Assembly: GCF_000337535.1 (NCBI RefSeq)
Contig: NZ_AOIP01000031.1
Coordinates: forward strand, 162,943 to 226,942
Direction of reading: 5' to 3'
Source: Natrialba aegyptia DSM 13077
Lineage (GTDB): Archaea > Halobacteriota > Halobacteria > Halobacteriales > Natrialbaceae
DNA length: 64,000 bases
Positions 34,743-43,995 of the stretch are shown here, piece by piece; position 1 is the first letter of the stretch; every line of letters begins with the position of its first letter. Below the pieces are notes generated by a model. The model worked only from the letters and a program-made list of their open reading frames with translations, made no database searches and was not told the origin of the DNA. The position numbers were made by a program, and so were the translations under genes.

Positions 34743-35879
34743 CTATTCGAGCACCGCCGCCAGCGCGTCCATCGTCCGCTCGACGCGTTCCGGCCGTGCG
34801 TTGTGGCCCATGTGACCGATCCGGACGATATCGTCTTCGAGTTCACCGAGACCGGTCGCGACGACGATGTCGTGCTCGGTCCGCAGCCGCTCCTGCAGGT
34901 CGGTCGCACTGCCGCTGAACTCGAGTGCGGTCACGGTTGGCGAACAGTCCGCGGGGGAGGCGGGGTACGGATCGAGCCCGAGTTCAGTTGCACGGTTGCG
35001 ACAGCGGGCTGCGGCCTCGCGATGGCGTTCGAAGACCGATTCGAGGCCCTCCTCAAGCAGCAGGTCGGCGGCGGCGTCCAGTCCCAGGACGTTCGAGGCG
35101 AGGTGGGTGTAGGGGAACCACTCTTCGTCCTCGTCGGCGGCGGTGCGCCAGGGTTCGAGATCGGTGTACAGCGAGGCGGTCTCGACGCGCTCGATGCGCT
35201 CCCAGGCTCGATCGCTGATCGTGCAGGTGGCGAGCCCCGGCGGGGCGCTGAAGCACTTCTGGCTCGCGCCGAGACAGACGTCGATCCGATCGGTCGGAAC
35301 GGGCGCGCCGCCGAGCGAGGAGACGGCGTCGACGACGCTGATGATGTCGCGGGCCTCGAGCACGTCGAGGATCGGCTCGAGGTCGTTCAGCGTGCCGGTG
35401 GGAGTTTCGCAGTGGACCATGGTCGCCACGTCGAACGGCTCGTCCGCGCTCTCGATCGCCGCCTCGACGGGGTCCGGGTCGAGCGTTTCGTCCCAGGGGA
35501 CCCCACAGCGGACCGGCTCGCCGCCGTACTGCTCGACGAAATCGGCGAAGCCGTCGCCGTACAGGCCGTTGGAGAGGCAGAGCACGCGGTCCCCGGGAGA
35601 GACGAGCGAGGCGATCGCGGCTTCGAGTCCCAGGATTCCCTCGCCGCCGAGAACGACGGTGTCCCGATCTGTCGCGGCGTCGGCCGAACCTGCCGGTCCC
35701 GCCGTGTGAATCCGCGTGAGTTTGTCCGTCAGGTTTCGGTAGCACGCGAAGAACTCGGGTTCGAGGTCGGGATTCGGCGCTGGCTCGGCCAGCCGCTCTC
35801 TAACCGGGGCCGGAATCTCGGTCGGGCCGGGAGTCATCCGCAGTCGATCTGCGGCGAGACAATCGGTAGTGTCGGTCAT
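34743..35879 (-). CDS. Class V aminotransferase (alanine-glyoxylate/serine-pyruvate type)
   Basis: A 378-residue PLP enzyme of the alanine-glyoxylate/serine-pyruvate aminotransferase group. Signature segments are RMTPGPTEIP at the N-terminus, VVLGGEGILGLEAAI, HCETPTGTLND, VVDAVSSLGG and the PLP lysine Lys208 in GASQKCFSAPPG. It would transfer an amino group between small amino and keto acids such as alanine, serine, glyoxylate or pyruvate. It diverges from the MBL hydrolase gene; the 146-base spacer has a small tandem repeat. Confidence 0.92.
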   Translation of the reverse strand: MTDTTDCLAADRLRMTPGPTEIPAPVRERLAEPAPNPDLEPEFFACYRNLTDKLTRIHTAGPAGSADAATDRDTVVLGGEGILGLEAAIASLVSPGDRVLCLSNGLYGDGFADFVEQYGGEPVRCGVPWDETLDPDPVEAAIESADEPFDVATMVHCETPTGTLNDLEPILDVLEARDIISVVDAVSSLGGAPVPTDRIDVCLGASQKCFSAPPGLATCTISDRAWERIERVETASLYTDLEPWRTAADEDEEWFPYTHLASNVLGLDAAADLLLEEGLESVFERHREAAARCRNRATELGLDPYPASPADCSPTVTALEFSGSATDLQERLRTEHDIVVATGLGELEDDIVRIGHMGHNARPERVERTMDALAAVLE

Positions 35880-35913
35880 GGATGCGTGAGACTATCGCTG
35901 GCGAGGACTAAAG

Positions 35914-35940
35914 TCGTCGGTATCGTCGGTATCGTCGGTG
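35914..35940. repeat. Three 9-base tandem repeats in a divergent promoter region
   Basis: TCGTCGGTA, TCGTCGGTA and TCGTCGGTG follow each other without gaps between the divergent aminotransferase and MBL-hydrolase genes, flanked by TGGCGAGG on both sides. It may be a direct-repeat operator or a slippage product. Confidence 0.6.
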
Positions 35941-36025
35941 GCGAGGGCTTCTCACACCGCTGTCCCGACGGAACGCTCGACTGGAAGGGGCTATCCTTAT
36001 CGGTCGGGCCGCCACACTGTCGCGT

Positions 36026-36760
36026 ATGCACGTCACGTTTCTCGGCACCGGTAGCGCGATGCCGACCGGCGAGCGCTTTCAGGCTGGTATCCTCGTTCAG
36101 AACGACGACCGAACGCTCCTGGTCGACTGCGGCTCCGGCGTCCTCCACCGCCTGCAGCAGTCGGGCGTCGGCTACGAGAGCGTCTCGACGGTCCTGCTGA
36201 CCCACCACCACCTGGACCACGTCGCCGACCTCCTGCCGCTGATGAAAGCCCGCTGGCTCGCCGGCGAGGAACACCTGGAGGTCGTCGGCCCCCAGGGAAC
36301 CAAAGCGCTGCTGGACGACCTCCTCTCGGTCCACGAGTACATGCAGGACAAACTCGACTTGCAGGTTCGCGAGGTCGTCCCCGGCGAGTTCAGCGTCGCC
36401 GGCTTCGACGTGACGGCCTACGAAACGCGCCACTCCCTGCCGTGTCTGGCCTACCGCTTCGGCGATCTGTTCACCTTCAGCGGCGACACCGAGGCGTTCG
36501 CGGGACTGGCGAACTTCGCCGAGGGCTCAGCGATCCTGGCCCACGACTGTTCGTTCCCCGACGACGTCGACGTCTCGAATCACCCGACGCCCGAGGCCCT
36601 CGGTCGTGAACTCGCGGGCCGTGACATTGGCCGCGTCTACCTGACACATCTCTATCCGCATACGGAGGGCCGCCACGAGGAAATGCTCGAATCGATCGGC
36701 ACGCACTACGACGGCGACGTGCGGTTCGCGGAGGACTTGATGACGATTTCGGTCGAGTAA
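36026..36760 (+). CDS. MBL-fold metallo-hydrolase (RNase Z/arylsulfatase-like)
   Basis: A 244-residue metallo-beta-lactamase fold protein with the HHHLDH metal motif (LTHHHLDHVADLLPL), DCGSG near residue 39, a GDT segment (TFSGDTEAF), and distal His ligands in AHDCSF and YLTHLYPH. The pattern is that of the RNase Z-like branch, which includes tRNA 3'-processing enzymes and small-molecule hydrolases. It lacks the long exosite arm of true RNase Z as far as I can see, so the substrate is open. Confidence 0.88.
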   Translation: MHVTFLGTGSAMPTGERFQAGILVQNDDRTLLVDCGSGVLHRLQQSGVGYESVSTVLLTHHHLDHVADLLPLMKARWLAGEEHLEVVGPQGTKALLDDLLSVHEYMQDKLDLQVREVVPGEFSVAGFDVTAYETRHSLPCLAYRFGDLFTFSGDTEAFAGLANFAEGSAILAHDCSFPDDVDVSNHPTPEALGRELAGRDIGRVYLTHLYPHTEGRHEEMLESIGTHYDGDVRFAEDLMTISVE

Positions 36761-36912
36761 GCGCTTCTCCCTGCCCGTTTCCATCCGATCGAGGAGACAA
36801 CTGGACAGCGTTGCATATCCAAATACGTATAACCGATCCGTTTGTAGGATCATAACAACAGTATGATTCAGGACGAACGGGAGCAACGGCTAGTCCCCGG
36901 GAGGGGAACCGA

Positions 36913-39900
36913 ATGAGCGCGCCCGAACGGCTCGCAGCGATCGTCACGCAACACTCGCGCGTCGTGCTCGTCGTCCTCCTGCTCACGACCGCGGTCGTCG
37001 GTGCAGGCGCGACGATGGTCGACGACGACTCGTCGCTCGACCAGTTCGAGACGGACTCGGACGAGGCACAGGCGCTCGAAGATATCGAGGGTAACTTTAC
37101 GAGCGACCAACAGGAGAACACGACGAGTTTGCAGGTGATAACCCGCACCGGCGAGGGCGGTGACGGCGGGGACAACGTGCTGACGAAATCGTCGCTCATC
37201 TCGTCGCTCGAGTTTCAGCAGGACATTCGAGCGAACGAATCGATAAACGAGACGCTGGCCGAGGAACAGCCGATCACCGGCGTCGAGAACATCATCGCCA
37301 TCTCGGCGATCCGAAGCGAGGAGGCGGACGCGCTGAACGAGACCAGCGCACGGCTCGAACGCGGGCTCAACGAGACGGTCGCGATTCAGCGCCAGTACGA
37401 GCAACTAAACGCGACGTACGACGAATCCGATCCGGAGTACGAGACCCGCGCGGCCGAACTCGACGCTGAACTCGATGCCACCGTCGAGAACGCGACGGCA
37501 CCGCTGACCGACGCACAGACCGCCGAGTACGAATCGGCCGTCCAGCAGGCTCGCGAGATCGAATCCCAGCGCTACCAACTCGAGCAGACCACGGACGATC
37601 CCAGCGAATCCCCCGAGTACCAGGAACTCACCGAGCAACTCGAGGGCGTCTATCAGGCCGGAACCATGGGCGTGCTCGAAGAAGAGTACGCCGCGCTCGA
37701 AGGCGGCGGAGATGGGGAGACCGGCGGCGACCAGCCGTCGCTCGACGAACAGATCGACGCGCTCGAAGACCTCGACGACGACGAGTTCAGCGAACTCGTT
37801 GCGGAGACGCTCTCGGACGGCGAGGGCGAGGACAACCCGGCGATTTCGCTGATGCCGACGTCGTACGATCCGGGGAGTACGGAGGCCGACGCGCGATTGA
37901 CATCGATCACGCAGTCGGCCGGCAGTGACGGCATGTCCGAGATGGGCGGGGTCGACGATTCGGTCGTCGACAGCCAACTCGAGATTCGCGACATGGCGAA
38001 CGCACACGATGGCGACTACCTCGTCTTCGGGTCCGGCCTCATCACCGACGAGATCGACCGGTCGATGGGCGATAGCCTCGCGATCGTCGGACCGCTCGCC
38101 TTGCTGTTCGTCGTCGTGGCGCTGTTGGTCGCCTACCGCGACCTGCTCGATATCGTCCTCGGTATCGTCGGGATCGGCGCGGTCCTCGTCTGGACGTTCG
38201 GCTTCATGGGCTGGGCCGGAATCGCGTTCAACCAGATGTTCGTCGCGGTGCCCGTGCTCTTGATCGGGTTATCGATCGACTACGCGATCCACGTCTTCAT
38301 GCGCCACCGGGAGCAACGCGAGACCGAGCGGTCCGCGGACGCCGACGATCACGCCGGCTCGGTTCGCGGCTCGATGTCGGTCGCGCTCGCCGGCGTCGGC
38401 GTCGCGCTCGTCTGGGTGACGGCGACGACCGTCATCGGCTTCCTCTCGAACCTCGTCAGCCCGATCGGCCCGATCCGCGAGTTCGGCATCGTCAGTTCGG
38501 TCGGCATCGTCGCCGCGCTGATCGTCTTCGGCGCGCTGATCCCGGCCGCCAAAGTCGAACTCGACGCGTTCCTCGAGGGTCGCGGCCTCGATCGACACAA
38601 GCGCGCGTTCGGGACCGGCGGCGGCCGCTTCAGCGAGGTGCTGACACTCGGGTCGATCGCAGCCCGAAAGATCCCGCTGGTCGTCCTCGTCCTCGTGCTG
38701 GTCCTCTCCGCCGGGGGCGTCTACGGCGCGACGCAGGTCGACACCAGCTTCCAGGAGGAGGACTTCCTCGCGGAGGATCCGCCGGCCTGGACCGAGAGCC
38801 TGCCCGGCGGGATGAGCCCCGGCGAGTACCAGGCGAAAGACGACCTCGACTACGTCAACCAGGAGTTCCAGCGCGCGGACAGCCAGGCGCAGCTCCTCGT
38901 CGAAGGTAACGTCGCCGATCCGGCCCTGTTGGAACAGATCAATGCGACCCGCGAAGAGGCCGCATCGAGCGATGTCGCCTACGAGTTGGCGACGGGCGAG
39001 GCGGACGTACAGGACCCGCTCTCGACCATGGAATCCGTCGCCGCGCAGAACGAGTCGTTCAACGAGTCGTTCACCGCGGCCGATACGAACGGCGATGGCG
39101 TGCCCGACGAGAACGTCTCGGCGCTCTACGACGAACTCTTCGAGGTCGACGAGGAGACAGCGGGGCAGGTGCTCCACCAAACCGACGACGGGGAGTACAA
39201 TATGACGCGACTGGTCATCGGCACCGACGGCGGTGCAACGACGAGCGAGACGACCGACGAGATGCGCGCCATCGCAGGAACCCTCGAAGACGACGGTGAT
39301 GGCGACTGGACCGTCACCGCAACCGGCGATCCGATCGTGAGCTACATCGTCGAGCAGGACCTGCTCGACACGGTCCTCGAGAGCCTGCTGATCACGCTCG
39401 TGGCGGTGTTCGTCTTCCTCACGGCGGCCTACTGGCTGACCGGAAACAGCGCGATGCTCGGCACCGTCACGCTGTTGCCCGTCGCGTTCTCCGTCAGCTG
39501 GATTCTGGGGACGATGTACCTCCTCGGTATGCCGTTCAACGTGCTGACGGGGATGATTACGAGCCTCACGATCGGGCTCGGCGTCGCCTACAGTATCCAC
39601 GTTAGCGCCCGCTACTCGCTCGAGTTAGAACGCCAGGGGAACGTCTGGTCGGCGCTTCGGACGACGGTGACCGGCACCGGCGGCGCACTGCTTGGCAGCG
39701 CGGCGACGACCGTCGGCGGCTTCGGCGTCCTCGCGTTCGCCATCCTGCCCGCCCTTCAGCAGTTCGGGATCATCACCGCGCTGACGATCACGTACGCGTT
39801 CCTCGCGAGCGTCGTCGTCCTGCCGACGCTGCTGGTCCTCTGGACGCGGTACTTCGGCCCGGACGTGTCGTTCGACTTCGATCCGACCGCCGAACCGACC

Positions 39901-39963
39901 CCCGCGAGTGACGGCGGCGCACCGGCGGAGGCTGGAACCGACGAGGACGGTGACGACCGATGA
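36913..39963 (+). CDS. MMPL/RND superfamily transporter
   Basis: A 1016-residue transporter with two RND halves. Each half has one N-terminal helix, a large extracytoplasmic domain and a six-helix bundle (first bundle about residues 385-560, second about 820-980). VLLIGLSIDYAIHVFMRHRE and SLTIGLGVAYSIHVSARYS are the paired TM4 regions with the conserved Asp in the first copy. Extracellular residues 130-300 contain acidic coiled segments. It likely exports lipids or hydrophobic compounds. It overlaps a TrmB-type regulator by ATGA, so the pair is co-translated. Confidence 0.92.
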   Translation: MSAPERLAAIVTQHSRVVLVVLLLTTAVVGAGATMVDDDSSLDQFETDSDEAQALEDIEGNFTSDQQENTTSLQVITRTGEGGDGGDNVLTKSSLISSLEFQQDIRANESINETLAEEQPITGVENIIAISAIRSEEADALNETSARLERGLNETVAIQRQYEQLNATYDESDPEYETRAAELDAELDATVENATAPLTDAQTAEYESAVQQAREIESQRYQLEQTTDDPSESPEYQELTEQLEGVYQAGTMGVLEEEYAALEGGGDGETGGDQPSLDEQIDALEDLDDDEFSELVAETLSDGEGEDNPAISLMPTSYDPGSTEADARLTSITQSAGSDGMSEMGGVDDSVVDSQLEIRDMANAHDGDYLVFGSGLITDEIDRSMGDSLAIVGPLALLFVVVALLVAYRDLLDIVLGIVGIGAVLVWTFGFMGWAGIAFNQMFVAVPVLLIGLSIDYAIHVFMRHREQRETERSADADDHAGSVRGSMSVALAGVGVALVWVTATTVIGFLSNLVSPIGPIREFGIVSSVGIVAALIVFGALIPAAKVELDAFLEGRGLDRHKRAFGTGGGRFSEVLTLGSIAARKIPLVVLVLVLVLSAGGVYGATQVDTSFQEEDFLAEDPPAWTESLPGGMSPGEYQAKDDLDYVNQEFQRADSQAQLLVEGNVADPALLEQINATREEAASSDVAYELATGEADVQDPLSTMESVAAQNESFNESFTAADTNGDGVPDENVSALYDELFEVDEETAGQVLHQTDDGEYNMTRLVIGTDGGATTSETTDEMRAIAGTLEDDGDGDWTVTATGDPIVSYIVEQDLLDTVLESLLITLVAVFVFLTAAYWLTGNSAMLGTVTLLPVAFSVSWILGTMYLLGMPFNVLTGMITSLTIGLGVAYSIHVSARYSLELERQGNVWSALRTTVTGTGGALLGSAATTVGGFGVLAFAILPALQQFGIITALTITYAFLASVVVLPTLLVLWTRYFGPDVSFDFDPTAEPTPASDGGAPAEAGTDEDGDDR

Positions 39964-40709
39964 CCACCGACGAATCCGAGGCGCTCGACGCCTTCGAACA
40001 CCTCGGACTCACCAGCTACGAGGCCAAGGTCTTCATCGCCCTCCAGCGACTCGGCTCCGGCACCGCCCGCGACGTCGCCCGAACCACCGACGTTCCCCGC
40101 TCGCAGGTCTACAGCGTCGCCGAAAGCCTCGCCGAGCACGGCCTCCTCGACGTCCAACAGGCCAGCCCGATCCGGTACCGGCCGGTCGACATCGAGGACG
40201 CCCGCACGATCCTCCGCGACCGATTCGAACGCGAACAGGACCGCGCCTTCGAGTTCGTCGATCAGGTCTCGCAAGAAGTCGCCGACGAGGAGACACAGGA
40301 GGACATCTGGACCGTCCGCGGTCGCGACCGGATCGACGACCGCACCGTCGACCTGCTCTCGAGCGCCGACGAGCGTCTCGTCTTCGCGACGCGCCTCCCC
40401 GAACTCTTCACGGACGCGATCGGACACGTCCTCGAAGAGCAGGCGCGCGCCGGCGTCGAGACGATCGCAGTTAGCCGCACCGAAACCGTCTGCGATCGCT
40501 TCGCTGAACTCGAGGGCGTCTCCGTCGAGTCCCCGACGAGGCCCCATACGGATGACCACCGATCCGGGCGGATCGCCATCGTCGACGACGACGGAATCCT
40601 GCTCAGCGTCGTCGACGACGCCGGCGAAGAGACCGCCATCTGGAGTTCGGAATCGCTGTTTGCCACCGTCCTCATCCAGCTCATCGAGGCGAATCAACAC
40701 GTTCGCTGA
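39960..40709 (+). CDS. TrmB family transcriptional regulator
   Basis: A 249-residue regulator with an N-terminal winged helix (FEHLGLTSYEAKVFIAL, then SGTARDVARTTDVPRSQVYSVAESLAEHG) and a C-terminal TrmB-type effector region. Classical TrmB proteins sense sugars, but many haloarchaeal paralogues control transporters. The 4-base overlap with the MMPL gene suggests it regulates that operon, including itself. Confidence 0.9.
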   Translation: MTTDESEALDAFEHLGLTSYEAKVFIALQRLGSGTARDVARTTDVPRSQVYSVAESLAEHGLLDVQQASPIRYRPVDIEDARTILRDRFEREQDRAFEFVDQVSQEVADEETQEDIWTVRGRDRIDDRTVDLLSSADERLVFATRLPELFTDAIGHVLEEQARAGVETIAVSRTETVCDRFAELEGVSVESPTRPHTDDHRSGRIAIVDDDGILLSVVDDAGEETAIWSSESLFATVLIQLIEANQHVR

Positions 40710-40718
40710 CGGCCCGGG

Positions 40719-40734
40719 CGGACGAGTTCGTCCG
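40719..40734 (+). terminator. Hairpin after the transporter-regulator operon
   Basis: CGGACGA and TCGTCCG form a 7-bp stem with a two-base centre ten bases after the regulator stop. It may act in transcription end formation or RNA stability; no T-run follows directly. Confidence 0.3.
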
Positions 40735-40770
40735 GGTTCGGTTTCAGGCTCCGTCTGGCTGCAACACCGA

Positions 40771-41088
40771 TCAGCGGATACGTTGAATCGCACGCAGGTT
40801 GTTGCCCACCGCAACGATTCCGATACCGGTGATCACGGCCGGGATAAGAATCCGAACGGGGTATCCGTCGAGAACGAGATAGCCGCCGTAGAACGCCGCA
40901 AACAACACGACCTTGAACGCCCCGAACCGGACGAGTCCGCCCGGCGTCGGCGGCTCGCCGAGCAGTCTGCGGACGAACGCCGACCCCTCCTCGAGTTCAG
41001 CGTACCGGAGTCCGGCGGCGGTTGTAACGAGGTCACCGAGCCCGTACGAGCACACTGCGAGGAGCCACAGCGTGGCGTGTTCGATCAT
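40771..41088 (-). CDS. DUF5658-like membrane protein
   Basis: A 105-residue protein with three hydrophobic helices and the polar motif GLGDLVTTAAGLRY after the first, with an acidic loop (ELEEGSAFVRRLL). The layout resembles the DUF5658 family of small membrane proteins; function is unknown. It converges with the TrmB gene and is followed by pelA on the opposite flank. Confidence 0.72.
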   Translation of the reverse strand: MIEHATLWLLAVCSYGLGDLVTTAAGLRYAELEEGSAFVRRLLGEPPTPGGLVRFGAFKVVLFAAFYGGYLVLDGYPVRILIPAVITGIGIVAVGNNLRAIQRIR

Positions 41089-41125
41089 GTGCGGGCGAGT
41101 CAGCCGTGACGGACGGCGCGAGCCG

Positions 41126-42193
41126 TCATTCGAGCCGGTAGCGCAACAGCGCCGCGATACCGCCGAGGTTCGAGAGCTGCTGTCCCGGCGGGAACTCGCT
41201 CGAGAAGACGGTTACGTCGCCGCCTTTCTGTTCGGTCGTGCGGACGATATCGTCAACGTCGATGGCCCACTCGCCTTCCGGACCGCGCTCCTTGCGGAGC
41301 CGGTCGTCGAGAATCAGGAGTCGCTCGATCGCGCCGAACTCGGCCGCTTGCTTGACTTCTTCGGGACCGTAGGCCGCCTTCGCACCCTGGGCGATGCGCT
41401 CGGTGAGTTCGTCGATGAACTCGGCCTCGCGCTCGATGCGAGTCTCCTGTTGGACGTCCGCGACCGCGCCGCGCTTTAGCACCTCGTGGACGCCCCGATC
41501 GCCGACGCTCGCCGTATCGACCATCGTGAGCCGCTCTGCGACTTCGGGCTCGTTGTCCTCGATGTACTTTCGGGCGTCCTGTTTCGTAAAGCCGGGGCCG
41601 GCGAGGATGATCGCGTCCGCGTCCTGGCGTTTGAGTACGTCGCCGAGTTCGGCGAACAGTTCCGAGCGCTCGCGTGCGTACTCGCCTTTGCCGGTGGGAC
41701 CGGTGATCGCCGCTCGCTCTTCGGTGCCGTACTGGGCGACGGTGTGGACGTGGGCCTGTCCCTCCTCGACGGTGGCGATGGCCACGTCGGGATTCTCGGT
41801 GGCTTCCTCGGCCTCTTCGAGGCGGGCCTCCTGATCCGGCTTGAAACGTTTCTCGATCGAGATCTCTTCGCGCCCCTCGACGTTCAGGGTGTGGTGAAAC
41901 CCGAGTTGGTCCTCGCGCGAGCAGGCGACGATTTCGCCGCCGACGCGAAGCCGGTTCGCGAACTTGTGGAACTCGATGTCCTCGACGGCGATGGCGACCC
42001 ACATGGGTTCGCGCTCGCCGCCGGTATCGCGCATCTGATCGTCGTTGCGCTGGATGCGGCGGGTCGTATCGCCCGCGACGCGGTCGCCGGGCTCTAGGAC
42101 GTACTGGAGATGCCAGAGGTCGTCGACGCTCTCGGGGACGACGGTAACCCGCTCGCGCCCGCCGTCGAGCGGTTCCCGGTCTTTGATCTGCAT
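41126..42193 (-). CDS. pelA: Pelota (Dom34) mRNA surveillance factor
   Basis: A 355-residue archaeal Pelota. The N-terminal Sm-like domain (1-130, with [20 protein letters not shown]), central eRF1-2-like domain (130-270) and C-terminal eRF1-3-like domain (270-355, [11 protein letters not shown]) are all present. The GGQ loop of a termination factor is absent, as expected. With aEF1A, Pelota splits ribosomes stalled without a stop codon. RqcH, the next step in nascent-chain quality control, is encoded less than 2 kb upstream on the same strand. Confidence 0.95.
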   Translation of the reverse strand: MQIKDREPLDGGRERVTVVPESVDDLWHLQYVLEPGDRVAGDTTRRIQRNDDQMRDTGGEREPMWVAIAVEDIEFHKFANRLRVGGEIVACSREDQLGFHHTLNVEGREEISIEKRFKPDQEARLEEAEEATENPDVAIATVEEGQAHVHTVAQYGTEERAAITGPTGKGEYARERSELFAELGDVLKRQDADAIILAGPGFTKQDARKYIEDNEPEVAERLTMVDTASVGDRGVHEVLKRGAVADVQQETRIEREAEFIDELTERIAQGAKAAYGPEEVKQAAEFGAIERLLILDDRLRKERGPEGEWAIDVDDIVRTTEQKGGDVTVFSSEFPPGQQLSNLGGIAALLRYRLE

Positions 42194-42265
42194 ACCCGTC
42201 AGTCCGGGCGGACCGGTAAAAGGTGCTGTTGTTCGCGACCCGCCGACAGGAGGCGGGTGGCGGTC

Positions 42266-43228
42266 TCAGGCGTGGACCAGGTAGTTCTCCGAGCACCAGA
42301 CCCACTCGTTGTACGCCGGGACGTGCAGTCCCCACCAGGTGATGCCGTCGCAGTCCTCGGGGCCGTTCATGACCTCTCCCTGGGTTCCCTCCGGCAGCGT
42401 CAACACGACGTCGTCGTTGAGACACGGCTGCTCGCGGCCGTTGAGAGCCGTCGTCGTGACGACCTGATCGCCGTCCTGGAACTTGTCACCGCCTCCGCCT
42501 CCCCCACCGCCGCCGTCTCGAACCAGACTCGCGAAGTGATCCATATCCCAGTCCGGATACGGGCAGGTCCGCCCGCCGTGAGAGAAACTGCTACAGTCGC
42601 CGTCCGGCACGTGCGTATGCCCGATAATTCCGCCCGGTTCGTTCTGGATGCAGGTGTTGCTCGTGTAGAACTCGAGCGGGATGTCGTGCATGTCGGCGAT
42701 ACAGCGAACGAGTTCAGCCGAGGATTCATAGCAGGCGTCGGTGATGCCGTTGTCGTTGAACCACTCGTGTTCGATGCCGATCGAGCGGTGGTTGGCGATG
42801 TACCTGGCGTGCCAGGCCGCCCGATCGTGGTGGACCAGTTGGTCGACGTGGCCCGCCGACGGCCCCTCGGTCCAATCGTAGTTCTTCACGAGGTAGTGCG
42901 AACTCACGCCCGAACTCGAACTCGTCAGCGTACTGAGCGCGCCCTGGTACGCACCCGCCGTGACGTGGATGACGATCCAGTTGATCCCGTAGTTTCGCGC
43001 GCTGTGATTCGCCGCTTCGACCCAGCGATCCGCCGCGCTACACTCGGTATGCGAGGCCGCGACGCGCTCACCTTGCGCGGCGAGCACCGTTCCCGAGCCG
43101 GCGGCGACACCCGTCGCCCGGAGAAACGACCGGCGGTTCCAGTCGCCCCCATCGCGTTCCGTCTCGTCGGACTCGTCGGCTGAACTCGAATCCCGCTCCG
43201 ATCCGTGGCTTGTGCACTCAAGACACAT
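42266..43228 (-). CDS. Tat-exported N-acetylmuramoyl-L-alanine amidase with SH3-like C-terminus
   Basis: A 320-residue secreted amidase_2/PGRP-type enzyme. From ATG 43228, the twin-arginine signal is NRRSFLRATG (31-40). The catalytic domain has IVIHVTAG (His88), IGIEHEWFND, GHTHVPDGD (His204) and a Cys at about 222 in RTCPYPDWD, matching the His-His-Cys/Asp zinc set. A nine-Gly linker leads to a bacterial-SH3-type domain (TTALNGREQP, then EWVWCSENYL), which in lytic enzymes binds cell walls. Haloarchaea lack peptidoglycan, so the likely target is bacterial. The gene diverges from a DUF2178-type gene. Confidence 0.9.
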   Translation of the reverse strand: MCLECTSHGSERDSSSADESDETERDGGDWNRRSFLRATGVAAGSGTVLAAQGERVAASHTECSAADRWVEAANHSARNYGINWIVIHVTAGAYQGALSTLTSSSSGVSSHYLVKNYDWTEGPSAGHVDQLVHHDRAAWHARYIANHRSIGIEHEWFNDNGITDACYESSAELVRCIADMHDIPLEFYTSNTCIQNEPGGIIGHTHVPDGDCSSFSHGGRTCPYPDWDMDHFASLVRDGGGGGGGGGDKFQDGDQVVTTTALNGREQPCLNDDVVLTLPEGTQGEVMNGPEDCDGITWWGLHVPAYNEWVWCSENYLVHA

Positions 43229-43351
43229 GGAACAACAGTACACTGCGAGACACAATAATAGTTATTGGAAATTATCGGTAGAGGAAACATCAAACACGAT
43301 ATTTTGAGGGCGGTCGCAATCATCGGGTGGCGGATAGATTTAAGTAGGTGT

Positions 43352-43384
43352 GTAAAGCATGTTTTACTGTAAAGGCTGCTTTAC
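43352..43384 (+). promoter_or_regulatory. Tandem GTAAA-N6-TTTAC dyads upstream of the DUF2178-type gene
   Basis: Two dyads of identical form, GTAAA-N6-TTTAC, occupy 43352-43367 and 43369-43384 with one base between them. An ATTTAAG box A lies just upstream (about 43337-43343). The pair therefore covers the probable transcription start, and a bound protein would repress the gene at 43407. Confidence 0.6.
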
Positions 43385-43406
43385 AGAACTCGGGTGCCAT
43401 CGATCC

Positions 43407-43823
43407 ATGACAGAAACGACGCTCCCGTTGATTCGGAACGATAGTCCAGCGACGTACAAACGACTGATGGGAATCTGCGGCGTCGCCGCCGGTCTCGCCC
43501 TCGGTGTCGGGACGGCGTTGAACCGCCCCGTTATCGCAGTTGTGCTCTACGCCGTCGGGCTGACCGCAGCGGCGGTGATTCCGTACGGGGCGGCGAGGCC
43601 GCTGTTCGACGAGCGCGACGACGCGATCCACCAGCGGGCCAGCGGAACCACGCTGGCGCTGTTCGGCTGGCTATCGGCGCTCGTGTACCCGTCGCTGGTC
43701 GTCCTCTCGGGGACGGAACTCTTTTCGTGGGGGCCGGCCAGCGCGGCAATTGCGTGGACGACCGTCGTCGTCTACGGAACCTACGCCGTCGCACTCGGGT
43801 ACTTTCGGCATACCTCGGGGTGA
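43407..43823 (+). CDS. DUF2178-type membrane protein
   Basis: A 138-residue protein with four membrane helices in two hairpins and between them DERDDAIHQRAS, the hallmark of DUF2178. ATG 43407 is chosen because the upstream in-frame extension crosses the dyad operators. These proteins often sit next to small HTH regulators, but none is adjacent here. Function unknown. Confidence 0.8.
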   Translation: MTETTLPLIRNDSPATYKRLMGICGVAAGLALGVGTALNRPVIAVVLYAVGLTAAAVIPYGAARPLFDERDDAIHQRASGTTLALFGWLSALVYPSLVVLSGTELFSWGPASAAIAWTTVVVYGTYAVALGYFRHTSG

Positions 43824-43995
43824 CACCGACGAACGCGGCGTCGCGAGAAAAGCGGTGACGGCGTGAACGCGGCGTCGAATCTGCTCTCCGGATCAGCGAC
43901 GGGGCCGACCGCCCCTAATGGACTGTTGTCAGCCATTTCCGGCGCAACCGCGATCGTCCTGCGATTGCATCGAGAAACCGGGACAGCAGACCGCC

